Shown here piece by piece: positions 16,661-26,663 of a stretch of 64,000 nucleotides of DNA; the stretch's first letter is position 1, and each line of letters starts with the position of its first letter. Below the pieces are notes generated by a model. The model did not search any database and was not told where the DNA came from. It was given only the letters and a program-made list of their open reading frames with translations. Source of the DNA: Anaerobacillus arseniciselenatis (GTDB lineage Bacteria > Bacillota > Bacilli > Bacillales > Anaerobacillaceae). The stretch lies in NCBI RefSeq assembly GCF_001865995.1, contig NZ_MLQQ01000040.1:186001-250000 (forward strand), in the 5' to 3' direction. The position numbers were made by a program, and so were the translations under genes.

Positions 16661-16663
16661 TCG

Positions 16664-16694
16664 CAAAATTTCCTAAATCGCACGATAGGAAAAT
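16664..16694 (-). terminator. Weak terminator after addA
   Basis: TTTCCTA/TTAGGAAA hairpin with a short T-run on the minus strand. Confidence 0.5.
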
Positions 16695-16729
16695 GTATAC
16701 TGTGACCCATTTTTTTAAAACGATCCATT

Positions 16730-19700
16730 TTATTGAAAGTCAGATTTTGAAACTGAGTTTCGTCTCAAGAAAGTTAACTTTTTTATGGTCTCACGAACTT
16801 GAGTTTCTACCGCATCATCGAATGTAATGGTTTTTAAGCCTTCTTTGCCTGCCCTCATAAAAAACAGTGACATTTCGCTGGCTTTTTCACCGTAAACTTT
16901 TTCAAATGCTAATTTATACAAATAAAGTTGAGGGGTATAGTAGGTTACTAATTGATCATAATTGACTGCTTTATTTGTCTTTAAATCAATTAAATGATAC
17001 TGTCCGTCTTTTTCAACGATTTTATCTATCTCGCCGATCACTATAGCTCCTTCAATTTCAACTGAAAACGCCCACTCATTGGCAACGGTTTTACCGATGT
17101 TTAGTTGCGTAAGCTGCTCATATTTTTCTACTAAATGATCCAACTCTCTTTCATACTTATGTTTGTTCAACTCGTCATCGATGATTGCTAATGCTTCTTC
17201 TTTCGCTTCATCTAACGGAAACCCATTATCGAGAAGTTCACAAGCTCGGTGAACGATTGTCCCGACCGTTGCTCCTGATAGAAGATGCTCTGAATTTTCA
17301 AAGCGGTCTTTCTCATCGTTTTCTTCTTGATCTTCCAACCAACCGTCTTCAACTTTTACAATATATTTATAGTAGTACTTCAACGGATCATTCATATATG
17401 CCATAATTTCTGAAACAGAAAAGGTAACTGGGATGTTATTGTGTTCGACAATGGTTGGTGGAGAATATAACTCGCCCTCTTCAATCCACTCATTTTGCTC
17501 CGGAATCGAACAATTCTCGTTAATATAATGATTTAATTGACCACTTTGCTCACTTGCTGTTAAAAGCATATCGTACCAGGAATTTTTTGAACGTTTATCG
17601 ACCGTTGAAAGAACGAGATAATCTTTCGCCCTTGTTGTCGCCACATAAAATAACCTTTTTGCTTCTTCTACGGCTTGATCTTTCGCTACTTGTTTAATTC
17701 GTTCAAATGAGGGTGAAGATTTTTTGTCAGTTTTCAACGGATCGTTCTCTTTTTCTTTATTATATTGGACAGCAAGACGAACATCTTTGTCAAAACGAAT
17801 ACTTCCTGAATCACCTTTTTGTGCTTTCGCTAAGTCCGGTAAAAAAACTATCGGAAACTCTAAGCCTTTTGATGCGTGAACCGTCATAATATGAACCATA
17901 TTTCCTTCAGCTAACTCTACTTCAGCTTCTCCTTCTTTGTCAGATAAAGCAGCTAATTGTTTTACTTGTTCAAGTAGTTCATCTAAGGATGCCGTTTGAA
18001 ATTGAGCCAATACTTCAATTAGTTTCTCGACATTTTTCACTTGTTGCAAATTATTTCTTTGTAACAACAGTTGTTTTTTTAGTCCTGACTGTTCAAATAG
18101 ATGCTGTAAATATTCACTTTTAGAAGCTTGTGGAACGTACGGGACCCAACGGTCGTAAAATTGTTTTAACTTAGTTAAGGCACCTCGAAGTTCGTCATCT
18201 ATGTTTTCGTCATTTACAAATACACCTTCATAAATATAACTAGCTAAACTCACTTCTTCATCGAGACAATCATCAATCGCTAAAAAGCCTTCAATTGAAA
18301 CTCCGAATAACGGACTTCTTAGTAACGATAAAATATAAAGAGATTCCCACGGACGGTTCACCCATTTTAAAAGATTCAACATGTCGCGAACTTCTTGTTT
18401 TTCGTAAAAGCCAATTCCACCGTAAACAACATAAGGAACCGCTTTATCTTTTAAAGCTTTTTCTAGCTTCGTTAGTTTCGACCTTGTTTGAATTAAAATC
18501 GCAAAGTCACTCCAAGTTGGGGCACGCCAAATTTCCTCATCACTATGTTTATCTGAAACAATCGGTTGTTGTTCTTTCATTAAACCAATCATACGATTCA
18601 CAATCACTTCATACTCTGACTGATGCTCTTGTTCTTGTTGTTGTCCTTGCTCTTGTTCTTGTTCCTCATCTACTTCTGGCTCTGGGGGCACTGTAATCAT
18701 TTCAACGCGACACTGTTGTTCATTTGGACCATTGCGATGACTATTAATGTTTGAATATGAAATTTTATAAGAAGGACCACTACTCGATTCGTCACTGCCC
18801 ATAATTTCATTAAATGCAAAGTTAACAAATTGAATAATACTATCACAAGTTCGATAGTTTGTACTCATATTTATAAATTCTCCGGTTAGCTCTTGCTTAG
18901 ATCGTTCAACTAGCTCCTTCATTAAGCTAACATCTGCGCCACGAAAGCGATAAATCGATTGCTTTCCATCACCAACGACAAACTGATATTGCGGTTTAAT
19001 ATATGTCAACATGTTCATTTGTAGTTGATTTGTATCTTGAAATTCATCGACCATCATATGTCGATATTTTTTTCGACAATCATTTTGAACTTCAGGTCGT
19101 TCTAATAAACTAATCGCTCTTTGTTGTAAATCGGAAAAATCCATCGCCGCCCGTTCTCTTTTTACCTGGTCATACTTTTCATGAAAGACAGCTAGCATAT
19201 GAACAAAAAGTTTGATTATTTGTTTCAATTCTTCGATTTCTTCAGGAGATGGACCCGTTAAAGTTTTCCAAGTTTCTTTTAACGGCTTAAACAACTGTTC
19301 ATAAAGCTCATAAAGTGGTGGGTTACTTTCTTGCCAGCTATTTGATATTCTTTTTGGCATCGACTCCTTTAACTCTTCGTACAAACTAGTCGGATTTTCA
19401 AAAGAGTTATCAGATATAAAAGAGAAATGATCGACAATTTTCTTTTGTGCTTTTTGACTATCATCCAATTCCATGACATATGGACGTGCCGATTGATAAA
19501 ACTGGTAAAGTACTTCTTTTTGAGATTGTTCGATGGCTTTTAATTGCATTTCGATAATCGTCTCACAGTCAAAAAATTGTTCAACTGATGAAACGGAAGT
19601 AATGATTTCTTTCATTTGCCCATAAACAGTTTTGATCGATTCTTTTAATTGATCACGAGTATAATAACGATACAAAGGATGCCACTCGCGATGATATTCT

Positions 19701-20197
19701 GGTGAGTCAAACATCCCCTCAAAAATATCTATCTGCATTAACTTCGCTTGAACGTCATCTAGCACTTGAAAACTCGGAGGGATGTCCGCTTCAAAAGCAT
19801 ATTCATGTAATAATTTATGACAAAAGCTATGAAAGGTTGTAATTAAGGCTGAATCTAATGCTTCCTTTTGCTCCTGCCAAAACTTCACGGCAATTTCTTG
19901 ATCTTTTTTGGCGTATAGTGTTTCAACGTTATTCCGAATTTCTTCAACACGGCCACGAATTCGATCTTTCATCTCACGAGCCGCTTTTTCAGTGAACGTA
20001 ATCGCTACGATCTCTTCTACTGCTGCTCCAATCGTTGTAGTTGCTTCTTTTTGAAGATATTGTTGTAATTTTTTTTCACACAAATAAACGTAACGCTCTG
20101 TTAATACACGAGTCTTCCCTGAACCGGCACCAGCAGAGATAACAACTAATGGTTTTTCACTATATATCGCCGCTTCTTGCTCTTTATTAAAATTCAT
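16730..20197 (-). CDS. addA: ATP-dependent helicase/nuclease subunit AddA
   Basis: An 1155-residue UvrD-type helicase plus nuclease that with AddB processes double-strand DNA ends for RecA repair. Walker A AGAGSGKT at 22-29, then DEFQDTN, GDGKQSIYRFRGAD, TVHASKGLEFPIVFLPD and RLFYVATTRAKDYL. The C-terminal nuclease has EIDKIVEKDG and LIDLKTNK. Start ATG 20197 overlaps the addB stop as ATGA, implying coupled translation; the longer frame reaching 20245 lacks this logic. An odd run of alternating Glu and Gln (about residues 515-535) interrupts the helicase and is probably a disordered insert. Confidence 0.96.
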   Translation of the reverse strand: MNFNKEQEAAIYSEKPLVVISAGAGSGKTRVLTERYVYLCEKKLQQYLQKEATTTIGAAVEEIVAITFTEKAAREMKDRIRGRVEEIRNNVETLYAKKDQEIAVKFWQEQKEALDSALITTFHSFCHKLLHEYAFEADIPPSFQVLDDVQAKLMQIDIFEGMFDSPEYHREWHPLYRYYTRDQLKESIKTVYGQMKEIITSVSSVEQFFDCETIIEMQLKAIEQSQKEVLYQFYQSARPYVMELDDSQKAQKKIVDHFSFISDNSFENPTSLYEELKESMPKRISNSWQESNPPLYELYEQLFKPLKETWKTLTGPSPEEIEELKQIIKLFVHMLAVFHEKYDQVKRERAAMDFSDLQQRAISLLERPEVQNDCRKKYRHMMVDEFQDTNQLQMNMLTYIKPQYQFVVGDGKQSIYRFRGADVSLMKELVERSKQELTGEFINMSTNYRTCDSIIQFVNFAFNEIMGSDESSSGPSYKISYSNINSHRNGPNEQQCRVEMITVPPEPEVDEEQEQEQGQQQEQEHQSEYEVIVNRMIGLMKEQQPIVSDKHSDEEIWRAPTWSDFAILIQTRSKLTKLEKALKDKAVPYVVYGGIGFYEKQEVRDMLNLLKWVNRPWESLYILSLLRSPLFGVSIEGFLAIDDCLDEEVSLASYIYEGVFVNDENIDDELRGALTKLKQFYDRWVPYVPQASKSEYLQHLFEQSGLKKQLLLQRNNLQQVKNVEKLIEVLAQFQTASLDELLEQVKQLAALSDKEGEAEVELAEGNMVHIMTVHASKGLEFPIVFLPDLAKAQKGDSGSIRFDKDVRLAVQYNKEKENDPLKTDKKSSPSFERIKQVAKDQAVEEAKRLFYVATTRAKDYLVLSTVDKRSKNSWYDMLLTASEQSGQLNHYINENCSIPEQNEWIEEGELYSPPTIVEHNNIPVTFSVSEIMAYMNDPLKYYYKYIVKVEDGWLEDQEENDEKDRFENSEHLLSGATVGTIVHRACELLDNGFPLDEAKEEALAIIDDELNKHKYERELDHLVEKYEQLTQLNIGKTVANEWAFSVEIEGAIVIGEIDKIVEKDGQYHLIDLKTNKAVNYDQLVTYYTPQLYLYKLAFEKVYGEKASEMSLFFMRAGKEGLKTITFDDAVETQVRETIKKLTFLRRNSVSKSDFQ

Positions 20198-23145
20198 TTC
20201 CACTCCCCCTCTCCTTGTTCGATCTGTTCTTGTGTTACCCGACACACTGATTTATACACACAGTTATTCATGCATTTAAGTGGTTTTACCGAAAAGTCGT
20301 TGCTACTTCCTTCCCAAAGATCTTTTAACCGTTTTTTCAGCTCGTATTTAGCGAGCAGTGCTTCAGCTTCTAGTGTTTCTTCTTTCGTCGCGCTCGAATG
20401 TATACCAAATGCATTTTTCGATCCGAAATGTTCTTCGCGCCAAACACTGTTCCCGGCTCGTTTTGCAGGCTCACGTAATGAAATATAAGAGGCGCCGTGG
20501 GCAGTAATATCAGTAGGCATCTCAGCAAAAAGGTTTGATAAATCAATTTCGTAGTGTCCGTTTTCTAAACGGTTTTGCATCGCAACTAAATAAAGTGGTA
20601 ATTGTAACTTCAAGCCTGGTCGAACTTCTTTTTGAAAGTTTAAAGAAGCAAAACCAGATTTATAGTCATAGATGACAAAACCGTGCTCGTCTATATCGAT
20701 GCGATCAATTTTTCCAGACAATGTTACAGTTGTGTCTTCATCAATTTTAATGTCAAGCTCAACTTTCTCTTCTAAACGAAATAAATGCATTTCTTTGAGT
20801 TTGCGATTTTCCCAAAAATGCTTTCTCTCAGCAAACCACCACTTTTTAAGCTTTTTCAACCATTCTTCTTTTTCAATCGAAAGTTGTAGCTTCGAAAAAT
20901 CTAAGTGATTGGCTTCAACTTTTGCCCATTCTTCTTCAAAAATATCGATTAATATCGATTCCGCAGTTTCTTTCAGCTCTTCTGTGAAAGTTGCAAAAGG
21001 TTTCCCGACTAAGTTTTGCTGTTTATAAAACTTTTCGATGATCGTATGGAGCATTGAACCAACATCACGAAAGTCCAAATTCGTTTGTTTTTCCGTTGGT
21101 TCTTTCACATTTAAAACTCGCTCAAGTGCATACTTAAATGGACAAGCCGCATAACTCTCCAACATCGTTACTGGGAATCTATCTTTCCTTAATTTCTCTT
21201 CCCAAGTTGTTGAAACAAATTCTTCACCTTTTTCGAGTTTTTTAATAACTTTTGCTATCCTTTTTAGATGATCAGGAAAATGTTGTACATCCTTACCAAT
21301 TCCGTGATGATAGGCGATTTTTTCTTCATATTCCTGTAAAGACGCACTTGTTTTCGATGCAAAACGTTCCGTTGCGCTATACTTTCGCATTTCAATTATC
21401 GGCTTCCATTGTTCTAAGTAAACGGAAGGAAGTAATGGATTATGAGGATCGACGCCAACTACATAAGAAAAAGACAAATGACTTGCTACACTAAATAGTT
21501 GCATGAAAAATGCATCATCTTTTTCTCGGAAAAGCCGCCTTGACGGGCTAGCAAACGGAATCGGTAAATTATTCAAATCACTTTCTTGGAAATATCCACT
21601 TAACTTATGCCCTTTCGGAAACTTACCTTCATTCATTCCTAAAACATATAATGACGCTCCTTGAAATAAGGCGACATCTCGAAATGAATGAAGTGCAATA
21701 CCGTTGACCGGTTCCCTCTCTATGTATAAACTTGATGACTCGAGTCCTTCATACAACCACTCAACGAAAATGTGATAGTGAACGTTCAAATCATCGAGTC
21801 CTTGGTTTTCTAACATTGTTATCTTTGTCGTCATAAAAGAATTAAATTGCTCATAAGCCTTCCATTCTAAGCGAATTTGCTGTAACTTTTCTGTATTTGT
21901 TTCTACCGCGAATCTCTCTTTCCAAATGGCTGTGAAATAGTTCGTTTCTAAAAGCTCTTGCAGTGATTTTAAATAATCGACTAAGCTTGCTTTTTTCGGA
22001 ACAGACTTTCGATAAGTAATCATTTCTTCTACTTTTTCGGTACATTCATCAGGCAAGGCACCTGTTTCAATATACGCTTTTTTAAAATTCATATAGTCAA
22101 CACTTTCTAAAAATTGTAACCGAAGTAAGGTATCAATTAAATCAATTCGGTCCCAACGGTTTAAAAATCTTCCGTTATGCTTCAATAATGATTGATAAAT
22201 GAATTGAAAAAAGAGCGTGTCTTTTAATCGCTTTTTTTGTGGTAGCTTTAAAGGAATGTTTTTATCATTGGCCGTCTTTTTAAGTTTTTCTAAATATGAC
22301 CGTTCATCAACGATTAAAATTCCTACTTCTGAAAATGGTACTTGGTGATTATTTATGACGATTTCTTCTAATACTCCGTTAATTTCCTCATCGATCGTTG
22401 TTGCAGACTTTAGTTCAATGTGAGGTTTTTCAGTGTCAGGTTCAACGGTAACGGCATCACTCATGATCGTAAAACCTAACTTCTTTAACTCATTTTCTGT
22501 TTCTGTAACGATCATTACACCTTTTATTTGTGGGAGATATATAGTAATGTCAAACCCAAGCGATACGAAGTAAGAGATGACCATATATTGCAATGTACTA
22601 AAATCTAAATATCCATCAATGACAATTCCACCAAGTTCAATATCTTCAAGGTTCGTTAAAGAAACAGCTTCATGGATACGGTTTTCCGGGTCAAGAAGAC
22701 GTCGTATTTTTACCCAATTCAATTCATATTCTTTGAAAACTGCTTCCATTTGCTGAAAATGGGCTGGGAGTTCATCTACTTTTAAACCCATCCGTTTTAG
22801 CTGTCCGTATGTTTCAGCGTATGCTTTCGCCTTATGACGAAGTTCCTCCGCATTTTGTAAAAATCGATTTTGCTCATTTGACATGAGCTCTTGAAAAAAC
22901 AATGTTCTCTCACTTTCAGAAGCTGGAAAATAATTGATATTTGCTTTCTTTAAAATCAAATCGGCTAAATCATCAAATGTCTTAAAAGCGATCCCCGCTT
23001 TTCGTTTCCTAGCCGCTTGTAAGTATTTATTTGAAGGTAATATGTAATAAACTGGCTTACCGATATCTTTTTGCTTTTGAAAACAGTCGTTTAATCTATC
23101 AACATTTGCTACGGCTTGCAGTGGTGATGGTTTTACAATGAGCAT
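20194..23145 (-). CDS. addB: AddB-like nuclease subunit lacking the N-terminal Walker A
   Basis: A 983-residue partner of AddA, shorter than B. subtilis AddB (about 1166). The C-terminal nuclease is intact: the Fe-S cysteines are Cys668 (YAACPFKYAL) and Cys958, Cys962, Cys968 (C-x3-C-x5-C), and the catalytic stretch is KIDRID...IYDYKSG. The N-terminus, usually a G-x-x-G-S-G-K-[ST] P-loop, instead reads VYYILPSNKYLQAARKRKAG with no such motif. The helicase-like half is therefore probably structural, for DNA contact or Chi recognition. ATG at 23145; a TATAAT-like -10 lies at 23175-23180. Confidence 0.9.
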   Translation of the reverse strand: MLIVKPSPLQAVANVDRLNDCFQKQKDIGKPVYYILPSNKYLQAARKRKAGIAFKTFDDLADLILKKANINYFPASESERTLFFQELMSNEQNRFLQNAEELRHKAKAYAETYGQLKRMGLKVDELPAHFQQMEAVFKEYELNWVKIRRLLDPENRIHEAVSLTNLEDIELGGIVIDGYLDFSTLQYMVISYFVSLGFDITIYLPQIKGVMIVTETENELKKLGFTIMSDAVTVEPDTEKPHIELKSATTIDEEINGVLEEIVINNHQVPFSEVGILIVDERSYLEKLKKTANDKNIPLKLPQKKRLKDTLFFQFIYQSLLKHNGRFLNRWDRIDLIDTLLRLQFLESVDYMNFKKAYIETGALPDECTEKVEEMITYRKSVPKKASLVDYLKSLQELLETNYFTAIWKERFAVETNTEKLQQIRLEWKAYEQFNSFMTTKITMLENQGLDDLNVHYHIFVEWLYEGLESSSLYIEREPVNGIALHSFRDVALFQGASLYVLGMNEGKFPKGHKLSGYFQESDLNNLPIPFASPSRRLFREKDDAFFMQLFSVASHLSFSYVVGVDPHNPLLPSVYLEQWKPIIEMRKYSATERFASKTSASLQEYEEKIAYHHGIGKDVQHFPDHLKRIAKVIKKLEKGEEFVSTTWEEKLRKDRFPVTMLESYAACPFKYALERVLNVKEPTEKQTNLDFRDVGSMLHTIIEKFYKQQNLVGKPFATFTEELKETAESILIDIFEEEWAKVEANHLDFSKLQLSIEKEEWLKKLKKWWFAERKHFWENRKLKEMHLFRLEEKVELDIKIDEDTTVTLSGKIDRIDIDEHGFVIYDYKSGFASLNFQKEVRPGLKLQLPLYLVAMQNRLENGHYEIDLSNLFAEMPTDITAHGASYISLREPAKRAGNSVWREEHFGSKNAFGIHSSATKEETLEAEALLAKYELKKRLKDLWEGSSNDFSVKPLKCMNNCVYKSVCRVTQEQIEQGEGEWK

Positions 23146-23272
23146 TCAATCACTCCTTAGTTATACTTAAGTCAATTATACTAGAATTATCCATATAACG
23201 AAATAGCAAAAGGGAATATATGTTCTATTAATTATACCATTATCTCGTTTACAATCAAGATAAGTTGTAAAA

Positions 23273-23311
23273 GGAGGGCAATTTCCTTCTCTTCGCTGTA
23301 TAACTCTATCC
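23273..23311 (+). repeat. Family B repeat, copy 7, core fragment
   Basis: GGGCAATTTCCTTCTCTTCG followed by CTGTATAACTCTATCC; both ends are missing. The gap 23146-23358 otherwise has only a promoter-like TATAAT and a terminator. Confidence 0.65.
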
Positions 23312-23313
23312 AA

Positions 23314-23346
23314 CAAAAAAAGACCTTCAAACATAGGAAGATCTTT
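23314..23346 (-). terminator. Terminator of the metallo-hydrolase gene
   Basis: AAAGATCTTC/GAAGGTCTTT on the minus strand, ending in TTTTTTTG. Confidence 0.8.
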
Positions 23347-23358
23347 GTAGACTTCAAA

Positions 23359-24099
23359 CTAATTATCAAGATCAATTTTTAACCCCTTACTAGCTAATAG
23401 CACTTCTCCAGTAAAAATTGACCTCGCTTCATCTACCAATTGCTTTTGATCACCGAAATGAGGCAAATGAGTAAGCATTAATGTTTTCACATTTGCTTCT
23501 TTGGCAATGGTTGCCGCATCAATACTATTCATATGACCGTACGGTTTTCCGTCTTGACCACTATAAAAGCTTGTTTCGCAAATAAATACATCAGCATCTT
23601 TTGCAAATTGATGAAACTCTTTCATATAGCTACTATCGGCAGTATAGACAAGCACCTTTCCGCCAACTTCAAAGCGCATCGCAAAACACTTAACTTTATG
23701 ATCAGTTTCCATAAATGTAATTCGAAACGGGCCAACACTTGAATAATTGTTCTCATTATAAATAAATGACAGAACATGTGGGGGTTTTGCTAATTTCTGA
23801 AATTCAGCTTGGTCATAAGGATGCCCGTAAATATGAAGTGACTGCTCTGTCTTTTTTAATTGTTGATCGATCAGGCGACTGTATTGCAAACAACCAATAT
23901 CTGCAATATGATCATGGTGGTAATGCGAAATAATTACCGCATCAATTTCTGCCAAACTGCAATAATTTTGCAATTGCGATAACGCACCACTACCACAATC
24001 AACTAACAATGTAAAACCTTCGTGCTCTAATAAATAACATGAAGTTGCCTCATTCGCTTCAGGGTAGGCACCCCACTGACCAACTACCGTTAGTTTCAA
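23359..24099 (-). CDS. MBL-fold metallo-hydrolase (YhfI-like)
   Basis: A 246-residue metallo-beta-lactamase-fold enzyme. Metal ligands are visible in SHYHHDHIAD (H-x-H-x-D-H, here H-Y-H-H-D-H), in VYTADSSY, and in the later His residues of PYGHMNS and LTHLPHFG. It resembles the RNase Z-like or phosphodiesterase branch, including B. subtilis YhfI. The start is most likely TTG at 24099, eight bases after AAGGAGTG; the GTG at 24108 falls inside that site. No nearby gene hints at the substrate. Confidence 0.85.
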   Translation of the reverse strand: MKLTVVGQWGAYPEANEATSCYLLEHEGFTLLVDCGSGALSQLQNYCSLAEIDAVIISHYHHDHIADIGCLQYSRLIDQQLKKTEQSLHIYGHPYDQAEFQKLAKPPHVLSFIYNENNYSSVGPFRITFMETDHKVKCFAMRFEVGGKVLVYTADSSYMKEFHQFAKDADVFICETSFYSGQDGKPYGHMNSIDAATIAKEANVKTLMLTHLPHFGDQKQLVDEARSIFTGEVLLASKGLKIDLDN

Positions 24100-24161
24100 A
24101 AAAATCACTCCTTTTTATAAGGGTTTAAGTTGTTGTCAGAAGGGTCACAACCTATCTACAA

Positions 24162-24374
24162 CTACTCCTCTACCCTATTCCACGTTTTTCCGTCAGTACT
24201 ATTTCTCGTTATTTTATCATCTTTATTTCTTTTGCGAAATGCTTGTTTATCTAGTTCTCCTGGGATAACACCGAATTCTGTATCTGTGACGTCTTGAATA
24301 ATCGCTGGATTATCCGTTTCTTTTAAAATTGAATTAATTTGCTTTTTTAATAAATCTTTGTACGATTTTTTCAT
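24162..24374 (-). CDS. Small basic protein, unknown
   Basis: 70 residues, starting MKKSYKDLLKKQINSIL and ending DGKTWNRVEE; rich in Lys, Asp and Asn, with no membrane segment. ATG at 24374 has GAAGGAGGAC upstream, a strong site that supports a real gene. Possibly transcribed with the MBL gene 62 bp downstream. I do not recognise the family. Confidence 0.65.
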   Translation of the reverse strand: MKKSYKDLLKKQINSILKETDNPAIIQDVTDTEFGVIPGELDKQAFRKRNKDDKITRNSTDGKTWNRVEE

Positions 24375-24512
24375 AAATATGTCCTCCTTCTTTAATTTCC
24401 TTTCATTTTTATTTTCAATAAACTTTACGCAACTTATTCATGCTAAGGAGAATATTAACGTTAAAGTAGCAAATTATAACCTATAGATAATTCGCCAAAA
24501 GGAGAATTGATG

Positions 24513-25712
24513 ATGGAGAATAAAATTGAAGTTAAAAATTTAACGAAAATTTTCGGGTCCAACCCGAAAGAAGGCTTAAAACGCTTAAAAGAAGGGCAAA
24601 GTAAAGAAAAAATCCTTGATGAAACAGGCTTAACAGTCGGTGTAAATCAAGCGAGTTTTAAAATCGAAGAAGGCGAATTTTTTGTCATTATGGGGTTATC
24701 AGGAAGTGGTAAATCAACATTAATTCGCTTAATTAATCGCTTAATTGAACCAACTGCTGGTGAAATTTTAATCGACGGGCAAAATATAACGACGATGAAT
24801 AAAACTGAACTAATGAATACTCGCCGAAAAAAGTTAGGCATGGTATTCCAAAAGTTCGCTCTTTTTCCTCATCGTACAGTTACTACTAATGTTGAATATG
24901 GTTTAGAAATTCAAGATGTTCCAAAAGAGGATCGCAACAAAAGAGCATTAAAGTCTATTGTAGATGTTGGTTTGAAAGGGTATGAAGACAGCTATCCTGA
25001 TGAGTTGAGTGGTGGGATGCAACAGAGAGTTGGACTAGCTCGAGCCTTGGCTAATGATACCGATATTTTACTAATGGATGAGGCTTTTAGCGCACTAGAT
25101 CCACTTATTAGAAAAGAAATGCAAGATGAATTATTAACCTTACAAAGTAAATTAGGAAAAACGATAATATTTATTACACATGACCTTGATGAGGCCCTTA
25201 AATTAGGCGATCGAATTGCGATTATGAAAAACGGACATATTGTCCAAATTGGTACTCCAGAAGAAATCTTAGAAAATCCAGCGAACCAATATGTTTCAAG
25301 CTTTGTTGAGGATGTTGATCGTTCGAAAGTATTAGTAGCATCAAACATTATGAAAAAACCTGATGTTATCACAACTTGGAAAGAAGGCGCAAGAGCTGCA
25401 ATTAAAAAAATGGAAGATGCAGGCCTATCAAGTATTTTTGTTGTTGATAAACAGAAAAACCTAAAAGGATTATTAACGATCGATGATGCGATTAAAGCCT
25501 ATAAAAATAATTCTTGGGTAGAAGATGTACTCATCCATGACTACCATACAACATCACCGGATACACCGTTAAATGATTTGATTCAAATTGCTACAGAAAC
25601 AAAGTACCCAATCGCTGTGGTAGAAGACGAAAAACTTAAAGGAATTATCGTTCGAGTGTCAATCTTATCCGGATTAACTTTCGGTAAAGTCAAGGAAGAG
25701 GTGACTGACTAA
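24513..25712 (+). CDS. opuAA: Glycine betaine/proline ABC transporter ATPase
   Basis: About 399 residues. An ATPase that powers uptake of compatible solutes during osmotic stress. Walker A GLSGSGKST, signature LSGGMQQRVGLARAL, Walker B ILLMDEAFSALDP, then two C-terminal CBS domains (about 270-395) that in this family sense ionic strength. The long N-terminal part with GSNPKEGLKRLKEG is typical of OpuAA and ProV. ATG at 24513 is eight bases past AGGAG; the ATG one codon earlier is also possible. The stop overlaps the permease start by one base (TAATG), so the transporter is one operon. Confidence 0.93.
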   Translation: MENKIEVKNLTKIFGSNPKEGLKRLKEGQSKEKILDETGLTVGVNQASFKIEEGEFFVIMGLSGSGKSTLIRLINRLIEPTAGEILIDGQNITTMNKTELMNTRRKKLGMVFQKFALFPHRTVTTNVEYGLEIQDVPKEDRNKRALKSIVDVGLKGYEDSYPDELSGGMQQRVGLARALANDTDILLMDEAFSALDPLIRKEMQDELLTLQSKLGKTIIFITHDLDEALKLGDRIAIMKNGHIVQIGTPEEILENPANQYVSSFVEDVDRSKVLVASNIMKKPDVITTWKEGARAAIKKMEDAGLSSIFVVDKQKNLKGLLTIDDAIKAYKNNSWVEDVLIHDYHTTSPDTPLNDLIQIATETKYPIAVVEDEKLKGIIVRVSILSGLTFGKVKEEVTD

Positions 25713-26545
25713 TGAATTACTTCCATCTACCTTTAGAAGAATGGACGAATCGTTTTGTTAATGAATGGTTAATCCCTGTATTAGGTGGGTTCTTTGACTC
25801 GATTAGTAATATTGTTGGAACATTTATTTCTTGGGTTACAAACTTATTACTGTTTCTCCCAGCTGAGCTTATGGCATTAATATTAATTTTTTTAGCTTGG
25901 CGCTACGCAGGAGTTGGGATTGCTGTTTTCACTTTTATTGGATCACTATTTTTAGGCTCTGTTGAACTATGGGATGCTGCAATGCAAACTTTAGCCATCG
26001 TTATTGTAGCAACACTTTTTTCCATCGTCATCGGAATTCCAATTGGGATATGGAGTGCGAAGTCCCCGATTGTAAATAGTATAGTAAGGCCTATATTAGA
26101 TTTTATGCAAACATTACCAAGCTTTGTTTATTTAATTCCAGCGATTTTATTGTTTGGTTTAGGCGGTGTACCAGCTGTAATTTCAACGTTTGTATTCGCG
26201 ACCCCCCCTGCAGTTAGGATGACAACATTAGGAATAAAACAAGTGCCTACGGATGTCGTGGAAGCTGCTCGAGCATTCGGATCAACGTATTGGCAAATGC
26301 TCACAAAAGTACAATTACCAATGGCAATACCAACAATTATGGCCGGTATTAACCAAACGATCATGTTAGCTCTTTCGATGGCTGTTATTGCTTCAATGAT
26401 CGGTGCACCAGGTTTAGGTTCTGTCGTGTTAGCTGGTATTTCAAGGGTCAATGTCGGTTTAGGTTTAACAGGTGGTTTAGGTATTGTTGTACTAGCCATT
26501 GTTTTAGATAGAATTACACAAGGTATTGGTGAAAAAACGAAGTAG
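25712..26545 (+). CDS. opuAB: Glycine betaine/proline ABC transporter permease
   Basis: A 277-residue inner-membrane permease with about six to seven helices and the ABC coupling loop EAARAFGSTYWQMLTKVQLPMAIP. Gly- and Pro-rich helices such as MALSMAVIASMIGAPGLG are typical of the OpuAB/ProW family. Translationally coupled to opuAA. A 118-bp gap separates it from the binding-protein gene; no hairpin of note is seen there. Confidence 0.93.
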   Translation: MNYFHLPLEEWTNRFVNEWLIPVLGGFFDSISNIVGTFISWVTNLLLFLPAELMALILIFLAWRYAGVGIAVFTFIGSLFLGSVELWDAAMQTLAIVIVATLFSIVIGIPIGIWSAKSPIVNSIVRPILDFMQTLPSFVYLIPAILLFGLGGVPAVISTFVFATPPAVRMTTLGIKQVPTDVVEAARAFGSTYWQMLTKVQLPMAIPTIMAGINQTIMLALSMAVIASMIGAPGLGSVVLAGISRVNVGLGLTGGLGIVVLAIVLDRITQGIGEKTK

Positions 26546-26663
26546 TTAGTTTAAAAAAACGCCTATTGTTGAAAAATAATTTTGTAAGATTATCGTAAAT
26601 CATGAAAGACTTAAATTTAGGTATCAACATTTATTTTTAAGAAAAAACGAGGAGGATTTAATT

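Noticed and set aside
24507-24512. TTG start for the betaine ATPase
   Set aside because: It lies between AGGAG and two ATG codons that have better spacing.
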